The notes beneath the pieces are model-generated. The model did not search any database. It was not told the DNA's origin and was given only the letters and a program-made list of their open reading frames with translations. This document shows positions 26,681 to 36,110 of a stretch of 64,000 nucleotides of DNA, piece after piece; position 1 is the first letter of the stretch; each line of letters begins with the position of its first letter. The DNA is from Hallella seregens ATCC 51272 (lineage in GTDB: Bacteria > Bacteroidota > Bacteroidia > Bacteroidales > Bacteroidaceae), in the NCBI RefSeq assembly GCF_000518545.1, contig NZ_JADU01000011.1, positions 62,001 through 126,000 on the forward strand, given 5' to 3'. Made by a program: the position numbers and the translations under genes.

Positions 26681-29600
26681 ATGAAACATTACTTTGCTTT
26701 ATTGTGCATGCTGGGACTGCCAATGAGTGCGATGGCACAGCAGCAAGAAGTAACGGGTACAGTCCTCGACGCCAATCGTCAACCGCTGATTGGCGTGACC
26801 GTAAAGGTGCCCGGAACTCCAAGAGCTACAGTAACCGACATGGATGGAAACTACAGCATTTCCGTGAACAGAGGTGAAAAACTTGAGTTCACATATATAG
26901 GATTTAAGCCTCTTACGGCAACAGTCAATAAGGGCCGTATTGACGTAAACATGATGGAAGACGCCAATCTGCTCGACGAAGTCATCGCAACAGGTTACGG
27001 TTCGGTAAGCCGCAAGAACCTCACCACGTCCATTGCCAAGGTGGATGCCGACAAAGTGGTAAAGACCGGAACAACCAACATGAGCCAGATGCTGATGGGG
27101 CGTGCGGCCGGATTGCAGGCGACCATGGCCAGTGCACAGCCTGGTGGCGGCGTGAACATGACCATTCGCGGGGGCGGCCAGCCTCTTTACGTAGTCGACG
27201 GAGTGGTGATGCCGACCGGTTCGCTTGAAGGCGGCTCCGGCGGTTCCACCACCGTTATGCCGTCGAGCGTGAACCGTTCGGGGCTGGCAGGCTTGAATCC
27301 GGACGATATAGAGAGCATAGAAGTGCTGAAAGATGCCTCGGCTTCTATCTATGGAATCAACGCGGCCAACGGCGTGGTGCTCATTACAACCAAGAGCGGA
27401 AAGCAGGGCAAGATGCGTGTGAGCTACGACGGGGAGGTGTCGCTCGTCTCAAATTACAGATACATCAGTTCGCTCAATGCCCGGGAATACATGAGCTATG
27501 CCAACCTGTTCAAGAAAGAACAGTACCTGTTTAATAACCAAATGGCCCCTTATGGCCCCAATGCCTACGACGGAGGCAACTCCGACGTGTTCACAGCAGA
27601 GCAGATTGCAAGCGCGCAAACCACAGACTGGAAGAGCCAAGTGCTGCGCAACGGCAGCATCTCGAGTCACAATGTAACCATTCAGGGAGGTGCCGAAAGA
27701 CTTCAATACTATGTGTCGGGCAACTACTATCGCCAGGTTGGTACTGTTCAGAACAACGCTTACGAGCGATTTATCTTTCGTTCCAATGTAGCTGCGCAGG
27801 TGTTCGACTGGATGAAGATCACGGCCAATGTCAACTATAACCGCAACAACAACAATAACGGTACTGTAGGCGGCACGTCAAACGGGCGCGGTTCTCAGGC
27901 TTCGGGTGCCCTGAGTGCAGCCCTCATCTATCCGTCGAACCTGCCGATCTACAACGAAGATGGCAGTTATACCACCTTTATGAGCGTGCCCAACCCGGTG
28001 GGAATGCTGGACATGACCGACAGATCGAACACTGACGGCTTCAATGCAAACTTTACTTTCGACTTCACCATCGTTCCACAGATGCTGAAAGCCAAGCTGC
28101 TCTATGGTTATAATAAGGAGAATGCAGAGCGCAACGTGTACATACCCTCAACCGTTTACTTCGACCAGATGTTCCGTTCAAGGGGCAGCATGCAGAGCGA
28201 CAAGCGCGACAACACCACCATGGAAGCAACCATCAGCTTCGACCACAACTTCTTCGGCGATGCCCTGACCTTTAATGCTGTGCTGGGCATGGGCCGCTAC
28301 CTGAACCACTCCCACGGCATGGGCATCTCGTACAAGGACATCAACGACGCCTTAGGCAACGACAACATCGCTGCGGCCACGGGCGACAAGACCATCGGCT
28401 CGTATCGCACAAGCGACGAGAAGCGTTCACAGTTTGCGCGCGCCAGCTTCGACCTGCTCGACCGCTACGTGCTCGCGGCAACACTGCGCCGTGACGGTAC
28501 GGACAAGTTCTTCAAAGGCAAGAAATATGCTTGGTTCCCATCCGTATCGGCAGCATGGAAGATATTCAATGAAAACTTCATGAAAGACGTGAAATGGGTG
28601 AACATGCTGAAGCTGCGGGCTTCATACGGTGTGACCGGCAACGACTATTTGAGGGCCTCGCTCTATGGCGCATACAGTGCATTCGGCAATCATGTGATGT
28701 TCGATAACAACACAACCGACCACGTGCCCTACTATCTCGCGAGCAATGACTACCCGGATGTGACCTGGGAGAAGACCGTAATGAAGAACGTCGGACTGGA
28801 TTTTTCGATCCTCAGAGACCGCGTGAGCGGCAGCTTCGACTACTTCGTGAACGACATTACCAACATGCTGGGTTATGCCAATACCGAAGGTCTGTCCATG
28901 TTCAGCACCCATCCCGTCAATGGCGGACACATTCGGCGCTATGGTTGGGACGCTACTGTCAACACCAAGAACATCGTCACTCCGAACTTCAAGTGGGAAT
29001 CCATGCTGACGCTTTCGCACTACAATTCAATCTGGAAAGAGCGCATGCCGCAGTATGACTATCTGGAGTATCAGCAACGAAAGGACGAACCCGTGAATGC
29101 ACTCTACTTTTACCGCACCGCGGGCATCGTGAACAGCGACAAGAGCAACATGCCCGCATACCAGCCGACCCTGTATCAGCATCCCGGTTGCCCCATCATC
29201 AAGGACCTCGACGGCGACAACGAGATTACGGTCAAGGACGTAGACATGGTGAATGTGGTTCCAGCACTCTACTGGGGCTTCGGCAACACCTTTACTTACA
29301 AGGACTGGGACTTGAACATCTTTGTGTATTCGCAGCTTGGACTGAAGAAATACAACTACTCATACGACTGGAGCGACGTGCGCAAACTGGCCAACCAGAC
29401 CTCCAACCAGAGCACGATCGTGGCTGATGTCTACAACTCGCAGACCAATCCCAACGGCACATTGCCAGGCATTGCCTACCGACTTGCCAGTGCCGCATTG
29501 CCGGGCGGGGCGGGCACAGACGTTTATTACCAGGACGCGGGCTTCCTGCGCGTTCGCAACATCACGCTGGGTTACACCTTCTCCAGCACCAACCTCGGCT

Positions 29601-29776
29601 CGCTGAAAAAGCATATCGGCAGCATTCGCATCTATGCAGACGCACAGAATCCATTCACTTTCACCGATTACAAGAACTTCGACCCCGAGGTAACGACCGG
29701 CGGAAGCTACAAGGGCGGCAAGGCCGAGTATCCCATGATACGCACTTTCTCCATGGGAGTAAAGGTTCAATTCTAA
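26681..29776 (+). CDS. SusC/RagA-type TonB-linked outer membrane transporter
   Basis: This 1031-residue SusC-like protein imports oligosaccharides with its SusD partner. A signal peptide ends at MAQQQ; a carboxypeptidase-regulatory-like domain (about 24-95, GTVLDANRQPLIGVTVKVPG) is followed by the linker LLDEVIATGYG, the SusC plug (about 110-235) with QPLYVVDGVV and IEVLKDASASIYGINAANGV, and the barrel. The C-terminus ends in ...VQF. It is the first gene of the galactan locus. The SusD partner starts 34 bases downstream, then a GH53-GH35 enzyme. The divergent HTCS-like protein is the likely regulator. Confidence 0.95.
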   Translation: MKHYFALLCMLGLPMSAMAQQQEVTGTVLDANRQPLIGVTVKVPGTPRATVTDMDGNYSISVNRGEKLEFTYIGFKPLTATVNKGRIDVNMMEDANLLDEVIATGYGSVSRKNLTTSIAKVDADKVVKTGTTNMSQMLMGRAAGLQATMASAQPGGGVNMTIRGGGQPLYVVDGVVMPTGSLEGGSGGSTTVMPSSVNRSGLAGLNPDDIESIEVLKDASASIYGINAANGVVLITTKSGKQGKMRVSYDGEVSLVSNYRYISSLNAREYMSYANLFKKEQYLFNNQMAPYGPNAYDGGNSDVFTAEQIASAQTTDWKSQVLRNGSISSHNVTIQGGAERLQYYVSGNYYRQVGTVQNNAYERFIFRSNVAAQVFDWMKITANVNYNRNNNNNGTVGGTSNGRGSQASGALSAALIYPSNLPIYNEDGSYTTFMSVPNPVGMLDMTDRSNTDGFNANFTFDFTIVPQMLKAKLLYGYNKENAERNVYIPSTVYFDQMFRSRGSMQSDKRDNTTMEATISFDHNFFGDALTFNAVLGMGRYLNHSHGMGISYKDINDALGNDNIAAATGDKTIGSYRTSDEKRSQFARASFDLLDRYVLAATLRRDGTDKFFKGKKYAWFPSVSAAWKIFNENFMKDVKWVNMLKLRASYGVTGNDYLRASLYGAYSAFGNHVMFDNNTTDHVPYYLASNDYPDVTWEKTVMKNVGLDFSILRDRVSGSFDYFVNDITNMLGYANTEGLSMFSTHPVNGGHIRRYGWDATVNTKNIVTPNFKWESMLTLSHYNSIWKERMPQYDYLEYQQRKDEPVNALYFYRTAGIVNSDKSNMPAYQPTLYQHPGCPIIKDLDGDNEITVKDVDMVNVVPALYWGFGNTFTYKDWDLNIFVYSQLGLKKYNYSYDWSDVRKLANQTSNQSTIVADVYNSQTNPNGTLPGIAYRLASAALPGGAGTDVYYQDAGFLRVRNITLGYTFSSTNLGSLKKHIGSIRIYADAQNPFTFTDYKNFDPEVTTGGSYKGGKAEYPMIRTFSMGVKVQF

Positions 29777-29810
29777 AACAACTACGACACATTATTAATA
29801 TAGCACGACA

Positions 29811-31418
29811 ATGAAAAAGAACATATTGTACATGGCTTTGGCCATGGGACTCGCCGGCACAGGCCTGACCGGTTGCGAAAACAATTTCGACGCAAAGATA
29901 TTCGGCACGCTGTCCACGACCAATTTCCCGGCTTCGGCGGCCGATTACGAGAGCTACCTGATGGATTGCTACGTGCCTTTCTCCGTGAACTGGGGCTACA
30001 ACTTCTCTTCATGGCAACACAATTTCTACGTAGCTGAAGGCGGACTTTACCGCATGCTCGACACGACAAGCGACGAAAGCAGCGCCTGGAACATCAGTTC
30101 GTTGGGTGGCAGCTGGCAAAAGATGTCGGCCGGGCAGTTCGACGACTTGAAACTTGTGGGCCGCGGTTCGGGCGGCGACCCCAGCCACTACGAGAAAGTG
30201 CGCGACATCACCCGGATGACCAAGATTATAGGCGCCATCGAGAATGCCGACGAGAAAGTGCTTCCGGCTGCGACAAAGGAGGAATACCTGGGCGAGGCCC
30301 GGCTTTGCCGGGGGCTGATGATGTACTATCTGCTGCACTTCTACGGCCCTGTGCCGGTCATCGTGAATCCGAAAGACGTGGGCAGCAAGGAGGCGGAAGC
30401 CAACTTGGTTCGCCCGTCACTCGACCAAATGACCCGGTATATCACCGACGACCTGGAGTATGCCGCCCTGCACGTCAATGAAACCCAGAAAGAAAAGGGA
30501 CGCTACAATGCCGACTACGCCCGCTTCTGCCTGATGCGCCATTACCTGAACGAGGGCTACCACGTGCAAGGCTACTACCAGAAGGCTTGCGATCTGTTCG
30601 GCCAGTTCCATGGCAGCTACAGCTTGTTTGCCGATTATGCCGGCCAGTTCAGGATTGCAAACAAGTTCAACAGTGAAGTAATCATGTCGTGCAGCTGCAG
30701 CAACAACGCCACAGGGTCGGGCACTCAGGGCAACTTTAATCCCACGAGCTGGTATGCAGTGCCCGGCGACGCAACGAAATATGACGACAAGGGCAACCCC
30801 ACCCCGTTCGTGAATCAAGGCGGAGGCTGGGGGCAGTGCTTCAACATCTCGAAATACTTCTACGACACCTTCGAGCCGGGCGACAAGCGCGCGGAGACCA
30901 TCCTGACCCGTTATTACAGCAAGAACAACCATTGGGTGACGGCCGACCATCTGGGCGACCTCTGGGATGGATTCATCGTTAACAAGTATCCCATCGAGAC
31001 GTCGACGGCCTTCCAAGGCACTGACTATCCGTTGGCACGCTGGGCAGACGTGCTGTTGCTCTATGCCGAGGCAGACGCAAGGGCCCACAATGCCGTTTCG
31101 CAAAAGGCTGTAGACTGCGTGAACCAGGTGCGCCATCGCGCAGGGCTGGCCGACCTCGACGCCGGCAAGACCGCCACGGTGGCGGCTTTTCTCGATGCAC
31201 TCTGCACGGAGCGCGGGCACGAACTCTTCTATGAAGGCTGCCGCAAAATCGACTTGATTCGCTTCAACCAGTACTACACACGCATGAAAGCCAGCGGACG
31301 AACACCGTCGAGCGAGTATTTCCCCATACCCGACTTTGCCGTCAATCAGGCCAAGGACGGAGGAAAAGAGCTCACGCAGTACTTCACCCGCGACAATTAC
31401 GACGGCCCCAAAAGATAA
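29811..31418 (+). CDS. SusD/RagB-type surface glycan-binding lipoprotein
   Basis: This 535-residue SusD-like lipoprotein caps the SusC channel and captures glycan at the cell surface. The lipobox is LTGC (GTGLTGCENNF), with the cysteine near residue 22 and acidic residues after it, consistent with surface export. The helical TPR-like N-terminal half contains EARLCRGLMMYYLLHFYG. The C-terminal half has YPLARWADVLLLYAEADA and ALCTERGHELFYEGCRKIDLIRF, both strong SusD signatures. It lies between susC and the GH53-GH35 gene and is probably co-transcribed with susC. Confidence 0.95.
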   Translation: MKKNILYMALAMGLAGTGLTGCENNFDAKIFGTLSTTNFPASAADYESYLMDCYVPFSVNWGYNFSSWQHNFYVAEGGLYRMLDTTSDESSAWNISSLGGSWQKMSAGQFDDLKLVGRGSGGDPSHYEKVRDITRMTKIIGAIENADEKVLPAATKEEYLGEARLCRGLMMYYLLHFYGPVPVIVNPKDVGSKEAEANLVRPSLDQMTRYITDDLEYAALHVNETQKEKGRYNADYARFCLMRHYLNEGYHVQGYYQKACDLFGQFHGSYSLFADYAGQFRIANKFNSEVIMSCSCSNNATGSGTQGNFNPTSWYAVPGDATKYDDKGNPTPFVNQGGGWGQCFNISKYFYDTFEPGDKRAETILTRYYSKNNHWVTADHLGDLWDGFIVNKYPIETSTAFQGTDYPLARWADVLLLYAEADARAHNAVSQKAVDCVNQVRHRAGLADLDAGKTATVAAFLDALCTERGHELFYEGCRKIDLIRFNQYYTRMKASGRTPSSEYFPIPDFAVNQAKDGGKELTQYFTRDNYDGPKR

Positions 31419-31439
31419 CGAACATTGCAACAGCCGGCA

Positions 31440-31471
31440 TTGGGGGCTCAACAACTTATTTGCTATCTTTG
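31440..31471 (+). promoter_or_regulatory. Promoter of the GH53-GH35 gene
   Basis: TTG at 31440-31442 and TATCTTTG at 31464-31471 are 21 bases apart, and the -7 box lies 21 bases before the ATG. The enzyme gene thus has its own promoter in addition to any read-through from susCD. Confidence 0.5.
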
Positions 31472-31492
31472 CAAAAACCAAAAACTGTATTT

Positions 31493-34400
31493 ATGAAGAA
31501 AGCTATCTTTGCACTTTTTCTCATGGCATTGTCCCTGCCTGCATGGGGACAACAGAGGCAAACATTCTGGCTGGGCGCAGACATCAGCGGGACCACCCAA
31601 CTGGAACACGCCGGAGTGGCGTTGCGAAATGCCCGTGGACGCGTCGCGAATAACGTCTGTTTGCAACGGCTTTACGGCGTGAACGCAGCGCGTTTACGGG
31701 TTTGGGTAAACCCCAAAAACGGTTGGTGCGGCAAGGACGACGTGCTCCAGATGGCGCAGCGTGCCCAAGCCCACGGCATGGCCGTCATGCTCGACTTCCA
31801 TTATTCTGACTCCTGGGCGGACCCCGGACACCAGGACATTCCGGCGGCGTGGCAGAAAATGAGCTATGGCCAGATGCGCAAGGCGCTGGCCCGCCACACT
31901 GCCGATGTGCTGCAGGCCCTGAAAAGCCACGGCATCGAGGTGAAATGGGTGCAGGTGGGAAACGAGACAACCCACGGTTTTCTCTGGCCCATGGGCAGGG
32001 CCGAGGAGAATATGAAGCAGTATGCCGGCCTCACCCAGGCAGGATATGACGCCGTGAAGTCGGTCTATCCAGAGGCAGCGTGCATCGTTCATCTTGACGG
32101 AGGCTGCGACCAGGAGCGTTACGACCGCATTTTCGACGGGCTCAGGCAGTATGGCGCCAAGTGGGACATGATTGGGCTCAGTGTCTATCCTTATTGGGAC
32201 CAGGAAGCCAAACTTACCTCTTCAGACGAGGAAACGCTGCAAAAGGCTGTGGCCAACATCAATCATCTCTACGCCAAGTATGGCTCGGAGTCGATGATTG
32301 TCGAGACGGGTTACGATGCCGACCGACCCGTGCAGGGACGCGAGTTCATGAAACGGCTCATCGATGCAGCTGCCCATCAGACGGACGGGCACTGCCATGG
32401 GGTGTTCTACTGGGCTCCCGAACTCGAAGGCCAGTACAAACTGGGGGCATTCCGCAATCATCGTCCCACGGTCATCATGGATGCTTTCAGGGAGGCGGCA
32501 ACCATGGTGAATGCCCGGCCAGCAGTGACGTGGGACGGCCTGAGCCTCATGATAGACGGCAAGCGCGTGGCGCCCGTGATGGGCGAAATTCACTACAGCC
32601 GCATTCCCGCCGAGGAATGGGCCCGCGAGGTGCACAAAATGAAGCTTGGCGGAATCACGATGATAGCCTGCTACGTGTTCTGGAACCATATAGAAGAGGT
32701 GGAAGGACAATACGATTGGAGCGGCCGGCGCAGTCTGCGCGACTTCCTCGAGGTGTGCCAGCTGGAGGGCTTGCCCGTGATTCTGCGGCTGGGGCCGTTC
32801 TGCCATGGCGAGGTGCGCCATGGCGGCATTCCCGACTGGGCGTTGAAGCGTGGGGTGAAAATGCGCTCGGAGAATCCGGAGTTTCTCGAAATGGCCAGAA
32901 ACCTCTATCGCCAAATCTTCACGCAGGTGCAGGGATTGCAGTGGAAAGACGGCGGGCCGGTCGTTGCGGCACAGTTTGACAACGAGTTCGGCGGGCATGC
33001 TTCCTATCTGCTTTCGCTGAAGAAGATTGCGAAAGAGGTAGGTTTCGACCTCCCGTTCTATACGCGCACGGGCTGGCCCAAATTGGCCGACAAGATGCCC
33101 TACGGCGAGATGATTCCGCTCTTTGGCGATTATGCCGACGGTTTCTGGGACCGTTCTGTCAAGGAGACCGCCGGAAATTACTGGCAGGCATTCCATTTTC
33201 AGCCCAGCCGGGCCAACGAAAACATCGGTTCCGAGCAGATAGACTACGGCAGACAAGGTGCAGAAAGGGAGAATGCCGACCTGCAATACCCTTATTTCAC
33301 CTGTGAATTGGGCGGCGGAATGATGACGAGCTTCCACCGCAGGGTATATCTCTATCCTGCCGATGCCTATTCCATGGCAATGGTAAAGCTCGGATCGGGA
33401 AGCAATCTGTTGGGTTATTACATGTATCACGGCGGCACGAACCCCGACGGCAAACTCACGACACTCAATGAAATGCAGCGCACCATGGCCACCAACTATA
33501 ACGATCTGCCGGTGAAAACCTATGATTTTCAGGCTCCCCTGGGCGAGTTCGGGCAGGTGAACCCCCACTTTTTCACGTTGCGCAAGCTGCATGTGTTCAT
33601 GCGCGACTTCGGCGAACTCCTGGCCCCGATGGCGGCCGCGTTCCCTGAAGATGCGGTGTTCCGAAAGGGCGACGACTCGAAACTGCGCTGGAACTACCGC
33701 CATGACGGCGACAAGGCCTTCGTATTTGTGAACAATTATGAGCGGCTGCAGGGGCTCTCGGCCAAGCAAGGCGTGCAGTTCACGGTTTGCGGCGTGACCT
33801 TTCCACAGCGCCCAATGGTGGTGCCCGCAGGTGGAGTGGCTGCCTTTCCCGTGAACCTTCGGCTTGGAGACGTCCGTTTGAAGTATGCAACAGCCCAGCT
33901 CCTGGCCCGGCGTGAGAGGGCAAATGGGCGCGTGGCTTATTATTTCTTCCAGCCTGAGGGCTTTGCAACGGAGTTCATGGTGGACGGCAAACTGCTGGGC
34001 AACGTCCGTCCTCAAGGCACCAAGAAAGCCATATACAAGCGGGGGAACACCGATTTCTATCTGCTTGCAGCGGCAGAAGCGGAAAGTTTCGACCTCGACC
34101 TGGACTATCTGAAGCTGCATTCGCCCGCGGCACAGTCCGTGCTCGATGAGCATGCAAGGACTGTCTTGCCGCAGAGCCCCGGCGTGACGGTGGCCGTGAC
34201 CAAGGTTCGCGAGGCCAGGCCTGAACGCTCCATCACGGTCGGAGCGGCCGGTGTCGCTGAAGAACCGACGGATGAAGACTTTGAGCACGCTGCGGTTTAT
34301 CTGCTGGATCTCTCCCGGATAGGCGATTGGCACAGCGGCCTGAAAGTGCTCGACATTGAATATCAGGGAGACGTGGCCCGGTTGTACTGTGATGGAAAAC

Positions 34401-34579
34401 TCCTCGACGACAACTTCTACAATGGCCGCCACTTTCAGTTTGGGCTCTGGCGCGTGCCGGAAAACTGCAGGCAACTGGAACTCCGCATACTTCCATTGCA
34501 GAAAGACATGGAGGTGTATTTCCCCCAAGAAGCCAAGCGCGAATTGGGCGAGAAAGTGATTTCGGTGACCGTGAAATAG
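31493..34579 (+). CDS. GH53-GH35 fusion: endo-galactanase joined to beta-galactosidase
   Basis: This 1028-residue secreted protein joins two glycosidases. Residues 1-20 are a signal peptide (ending PAWGQQ). About 22-340 are GH53 endo-beta-1,4-galactanase: FWLGADISG, RLRVWVNPKNGWCG, acid/base Glu158 in WVQVGNETTHGF and nucleophile Glu271 in MIVETGYDAD. From about 355 the sequence is GH35 beta-galactosidase: PVMGEIHYSRIPAEEW, acid/base Glu498 in AAQFDNEFGG, nucleophile Glu605 in FTCELGGGMM, GYYMYHGGTNPDG, then C-terminal beta-sandwich domains. All four catalytic residues are present. The enzyme could cut beta-1,4-galactan internally and trim galactose from the ends, matching its SusCD neighbours. 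The reading frame is continuous across the junction, so the fusion is not an artefact of frame. Confidence 0.93.
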   Translation: MKKAIFALFLMALSLPAWGQQRQTFWLGADISGTTQLEHAGVALRNARGRVANNVCLQRLYGVNAARLRVWVNPKNGWCGKDDVLQMAQRAQAHGMAVMLDFHYSDSWADPGHQDIPAAWQKMSYGQMRKALARHTADVLQALKSHGIEVKWVQVGNETTHGFLWPMGRAEENMKQYAGLTQAGYDAVKSVYPEAACIVHLDGGCDQERYDRIFDGLRQYGAKWDMIGLSVYPYWDQEAKLTSSDEETLQKAVANINHLYAKYGSESMIVETGYDADRPVQGREFMKRLIDAAAHQTDGHCHGVFYWAPELEGQYKLGAFRNHRPTVIMDAFREAATMVNARPAVTWDGLSLMIDGKRVAPVMGEIHYSRIPAEEWAREVHKMKLGGITMIACYVFWNHIEEVEGQYDWSGRRSLRDFLEVCQLEGLPVILRLGPFCHGEVRHGGIPDWALKRGVKMRSENPEFLEMARNLYRQIFTQVQGLQWKDGGPVVAAQFDNEFGGHASYLLSLKKIAKEVGFDLPFYTRTGWPKLADKMPYGEMIPLFGDYADGFWDRSVKETAGNYWQAFHFQPSRANENIGSEQIDYGRQGAERENADLQYPYFTCELGGGMMTSFHRRVYLYPADAYSMAMVKLGSGSNLLGYYMYHGGTNPDGKLTTLNEMQRTMATNYNDLPVKTYDFQAPLGEFGQVNPHFFTLRKLHVFMRDFGELLAPMAAAFPEDAVFRKGDDSKLRWNYRHDGDKAFVFVNNYERLQGLSAKQGVQFTVCGVTFPQRPMVVPAGGVAAFPVNLRLGDVRLKYATAQLLARRERANGRVAYYFFQPEGFATEFMVDGKLLGNVRPQGTKKAIYKRGNTDFYLLAAAEAESFDLDLDYLKLHSPAAQSVLDEHARTVLPQSPGVTVAVTKVREARPERSITVGAAGVAEEPTDEDFEHAAVYLLDLSRIGDWHSGLKVLDIEYQGDVARLYCDGKLLDDNFYNGRHFQFGLWRVPENCRQLELRILPLQKDMEVYFPQEAKRELGEKVISVTVK

Positions 34580-34656
34580 GAATTCGCGCCATCCTGCCCC
34601 CCTCCCCTTTCACAAATAAAAAGTTGAAGAAAACAGACTGTATATAAAAAATTCAG

Positions 34657-34664
34657 TATCTTTG
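34657..34664 (+). promoter_or_regulatory. -7 box of the outer membrane barrel gene
   Basis: TATCTTTG lies 31 bases before the next ATG; no well-placed TTG is seen. Confidence 0.4.
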
Positions 34665-34695
34665 CGGAGTAAAACCTTATAAAACCCAACCAAAG

Positions 34696-35325
34696 ATGAA
34701 AAAGAAACTATTGATTGCAATGCTTTTTGCCGGAATGACTTGCCTCTCAGCCTCGGCACAAGTGAAGTTTGGCGTGAAAGGAGGTCTGAATCTGACCGGC
34801 CTCCATTACACTTTCGACGACTATGACGATATGAAAAATCAAGCGGGATTCTTCATCGGCCCGACGGTCAGGGTGGGTTTGCCGCTGGGATTTGCCGTCG
34901 ATGGCTCCGTGCTCTACGATCAGCGGAGCACGAAGATTACCCCGAACGTTGTGGGCGGCAAGATTTATTCCACAACCATCAAGCTGCAACAAGTAGTGGT
35001 TCCCGTCAACTTGCGCTATGGCAGGTCACTGGGCCATGCAGTGGAAGCATTTGTCTTTGTCGGTCCGCAGGTTGGCTTCAACGTCGGTGACAAAACCATC
35101 GGGACTTGCTATGGCGACTGGGATTTCAAGAAAGCGACCGTCAGTGTCAACATGGGCGTGGGCGTGACGCTACTCAAGCATTGCCAAGTGTCGGCCAACT
35201 ACAATCTTGCCTGCAGCAAATCGGCCAATATCAACATCAACAGGAATCTGGGTGGTACGTGGGAAAAGACTGTAGGCAACGGCAAATTGAGTGCATGGCA
35301 AATCAGCGTGGGCTATTATTTTTAA
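34696..35325 (+). CDS. Small outer membrane beta-barrel protein
   Basis: This 209-residue protein has a signal peptide (ends SASAQ) and an OMP_b-brl_2/PorT-like eight-stranded barrel pattern. It opens with VKFGVKGGLNLTG, a typical first strand, and ends with WQISVGYYF, a typical last strand with terminal aromatic. Function is unknown; such proteins are common and diverse in this phylum. It is flanked by its own promoter-like box and a 41-base repeat array, so it is probably monocistronic and not part of the galactan locus. Confidence 0.8.
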   Translation: MKKKLLIAMLFAGMTCLSASAQVKFGVKGGLNLTGLHYTFDDYDDMKNQAGFFIGPTVRVGLPLGFAVDGSVLYDQRSTKITPNVVGGKIYSTTIKLQQVVVPVNLRYGRSLGHAVEAFVFVGPQVGFNVGDKTIGTCYGDWDFKKATVSVNMGVGVTLLKHCQVSANYNLACSKSANININRNLGGTWEKTVGNGKLSAWQISVGYYF

Positions 35326-35345
35326 CTGAACGTAGCGTCGTTCTC

Positions 35346-35481
35346 CTCCCCCGCAAAAGTCCAATACAAAACGGGAAGTGAACATTGCAGGTCTGCAAAA
35401 GCCTCAAGCAAACGGAAAATGAGCTTTGCAGACCTGCAAAAGTCTCAAGCAAATGGAAAGTGAATTTCGCAGACCTGCGAA
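35346..35481. repeat. 41-bp tandem array
   Basis: Copies start at 35346 (diverged), 35387, 35428 and 35469 (partial), exactly 41 bases apart. Each full copy starts with GCAGRYCTGCAAAAGYCTCA, whose first ten bases are a near-palindrome, and ends GGAAARTGARNWTT. The array starts 20 bases after the stop codon of the barrel gene. It explains part of the 356-base gap. Confidence 0.85.
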
Positions 35482-35600
35482 CTGTTGTACGGCTTTCCCT
35501 TTTTGAAACGGCACATGGCCAACGTGTCATGATGCCCACGTGATGATTGTTGTTGGATCATAAAAAAGCATTATACGTCACCACCATTGGAGAGAAAAAA

Positions 35601-35646
35601 CCTAATTTTTAGGTATTGTGTATTCCAAAGGATGGGCGTAACTTTG
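35601..35646 (+). promoter_or_regulatory. Promoter with overlapping dyad, HMA/DUF4876 operon
   Basis: TTG at 35616-35618 and TAACTTTG at 35639-35646 are 20 bases apart, an excellent Bacteroidota promoter. A perfect dyad CCTAATTTTTAGG (35601-35613) lies 2 bases before the TTG, where a regulator would control polymerase binding. It precedes the HMA protein ATG by 35 bases. Confidence 0.65.
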
Positions 35647-35681
35647 CACCGCAACTAACAACCCAACAACATAATAATAAA

Positions 35682-36086
35682 ATGAGAAAGATTGTAATGA
35701 TGATGCTTGTCACCATGTTCGCCATGAACGTGCTGGCAGAAAACGTGAAATTTAAGGTAAGCAACATGCACTGTCAGAACTGTGCAAACCGAGTAGAGAA
35801 AGCCCTGAAAGCCAACAAGGCCGTCAGCGAGGTGAAAGTCAATCTCGAGTGCAAGGCTGTCAGCGTAAGCTATGATGCGGCAAAGACCAACGTGGAGGCA
35901 CTGCAAAAAGCACTGACCGATGCCAAGTTTGAAGCTAAAGTCGCCACGTCATGTGACAAAAAGGAAGGTTGCAAGCACGAAGGCAAGGGCGGTGAACATA
36001 AATGCAGCAAGAAAGAGAAGCAGCAGAAAGCCGGCGAGCACAAGTGTGGAGCCGGAGGTTGCGGACACGACAAGGAATCCAAGTAA
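35682..36086 (+). CDS. Secreted HMA-domain metal-binding protein with Cys/His-rich tail
   Basis: This 134-residue protein has a signal peptide (MRKIVMMMLVTMFAMNVLA) and an HMA domain (about 20-86) with the metal-binding MHCQNC loop near residue 31, as in CopZ/MerP. The tail (about 90-134) is rich in Cys, His and Lys (CKHEGKGGEHKCSKK, GEHKCGAGGCGHDK), another likely soft-metal ligand. An upstream TTG start would add a leader without signal character and was rejected. It is the first gene of an operon with a DUF4876 lipoprotein, a TonB receptor and a barrel protein. An extracytoplasmic metal carrier (copper or zinc, say) is my inference; the metal is not determined. Confidence 0.85.
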   Translation: MRKIVMMMLVTMFAMNVLAENVKFKVSNMHCQNCANRVEKALKANKAVSEVKVNLECKAVSVSYDAAKTNVEALQKALTDAKFEAKVATSCDKKEGCKHEGKGGEHKCSKKEKQQKAGEHKCGAGGCGHDKESK

Positions 36087-36110
36087 ACTCTAATTATAAT
36101 TTAATACCGT

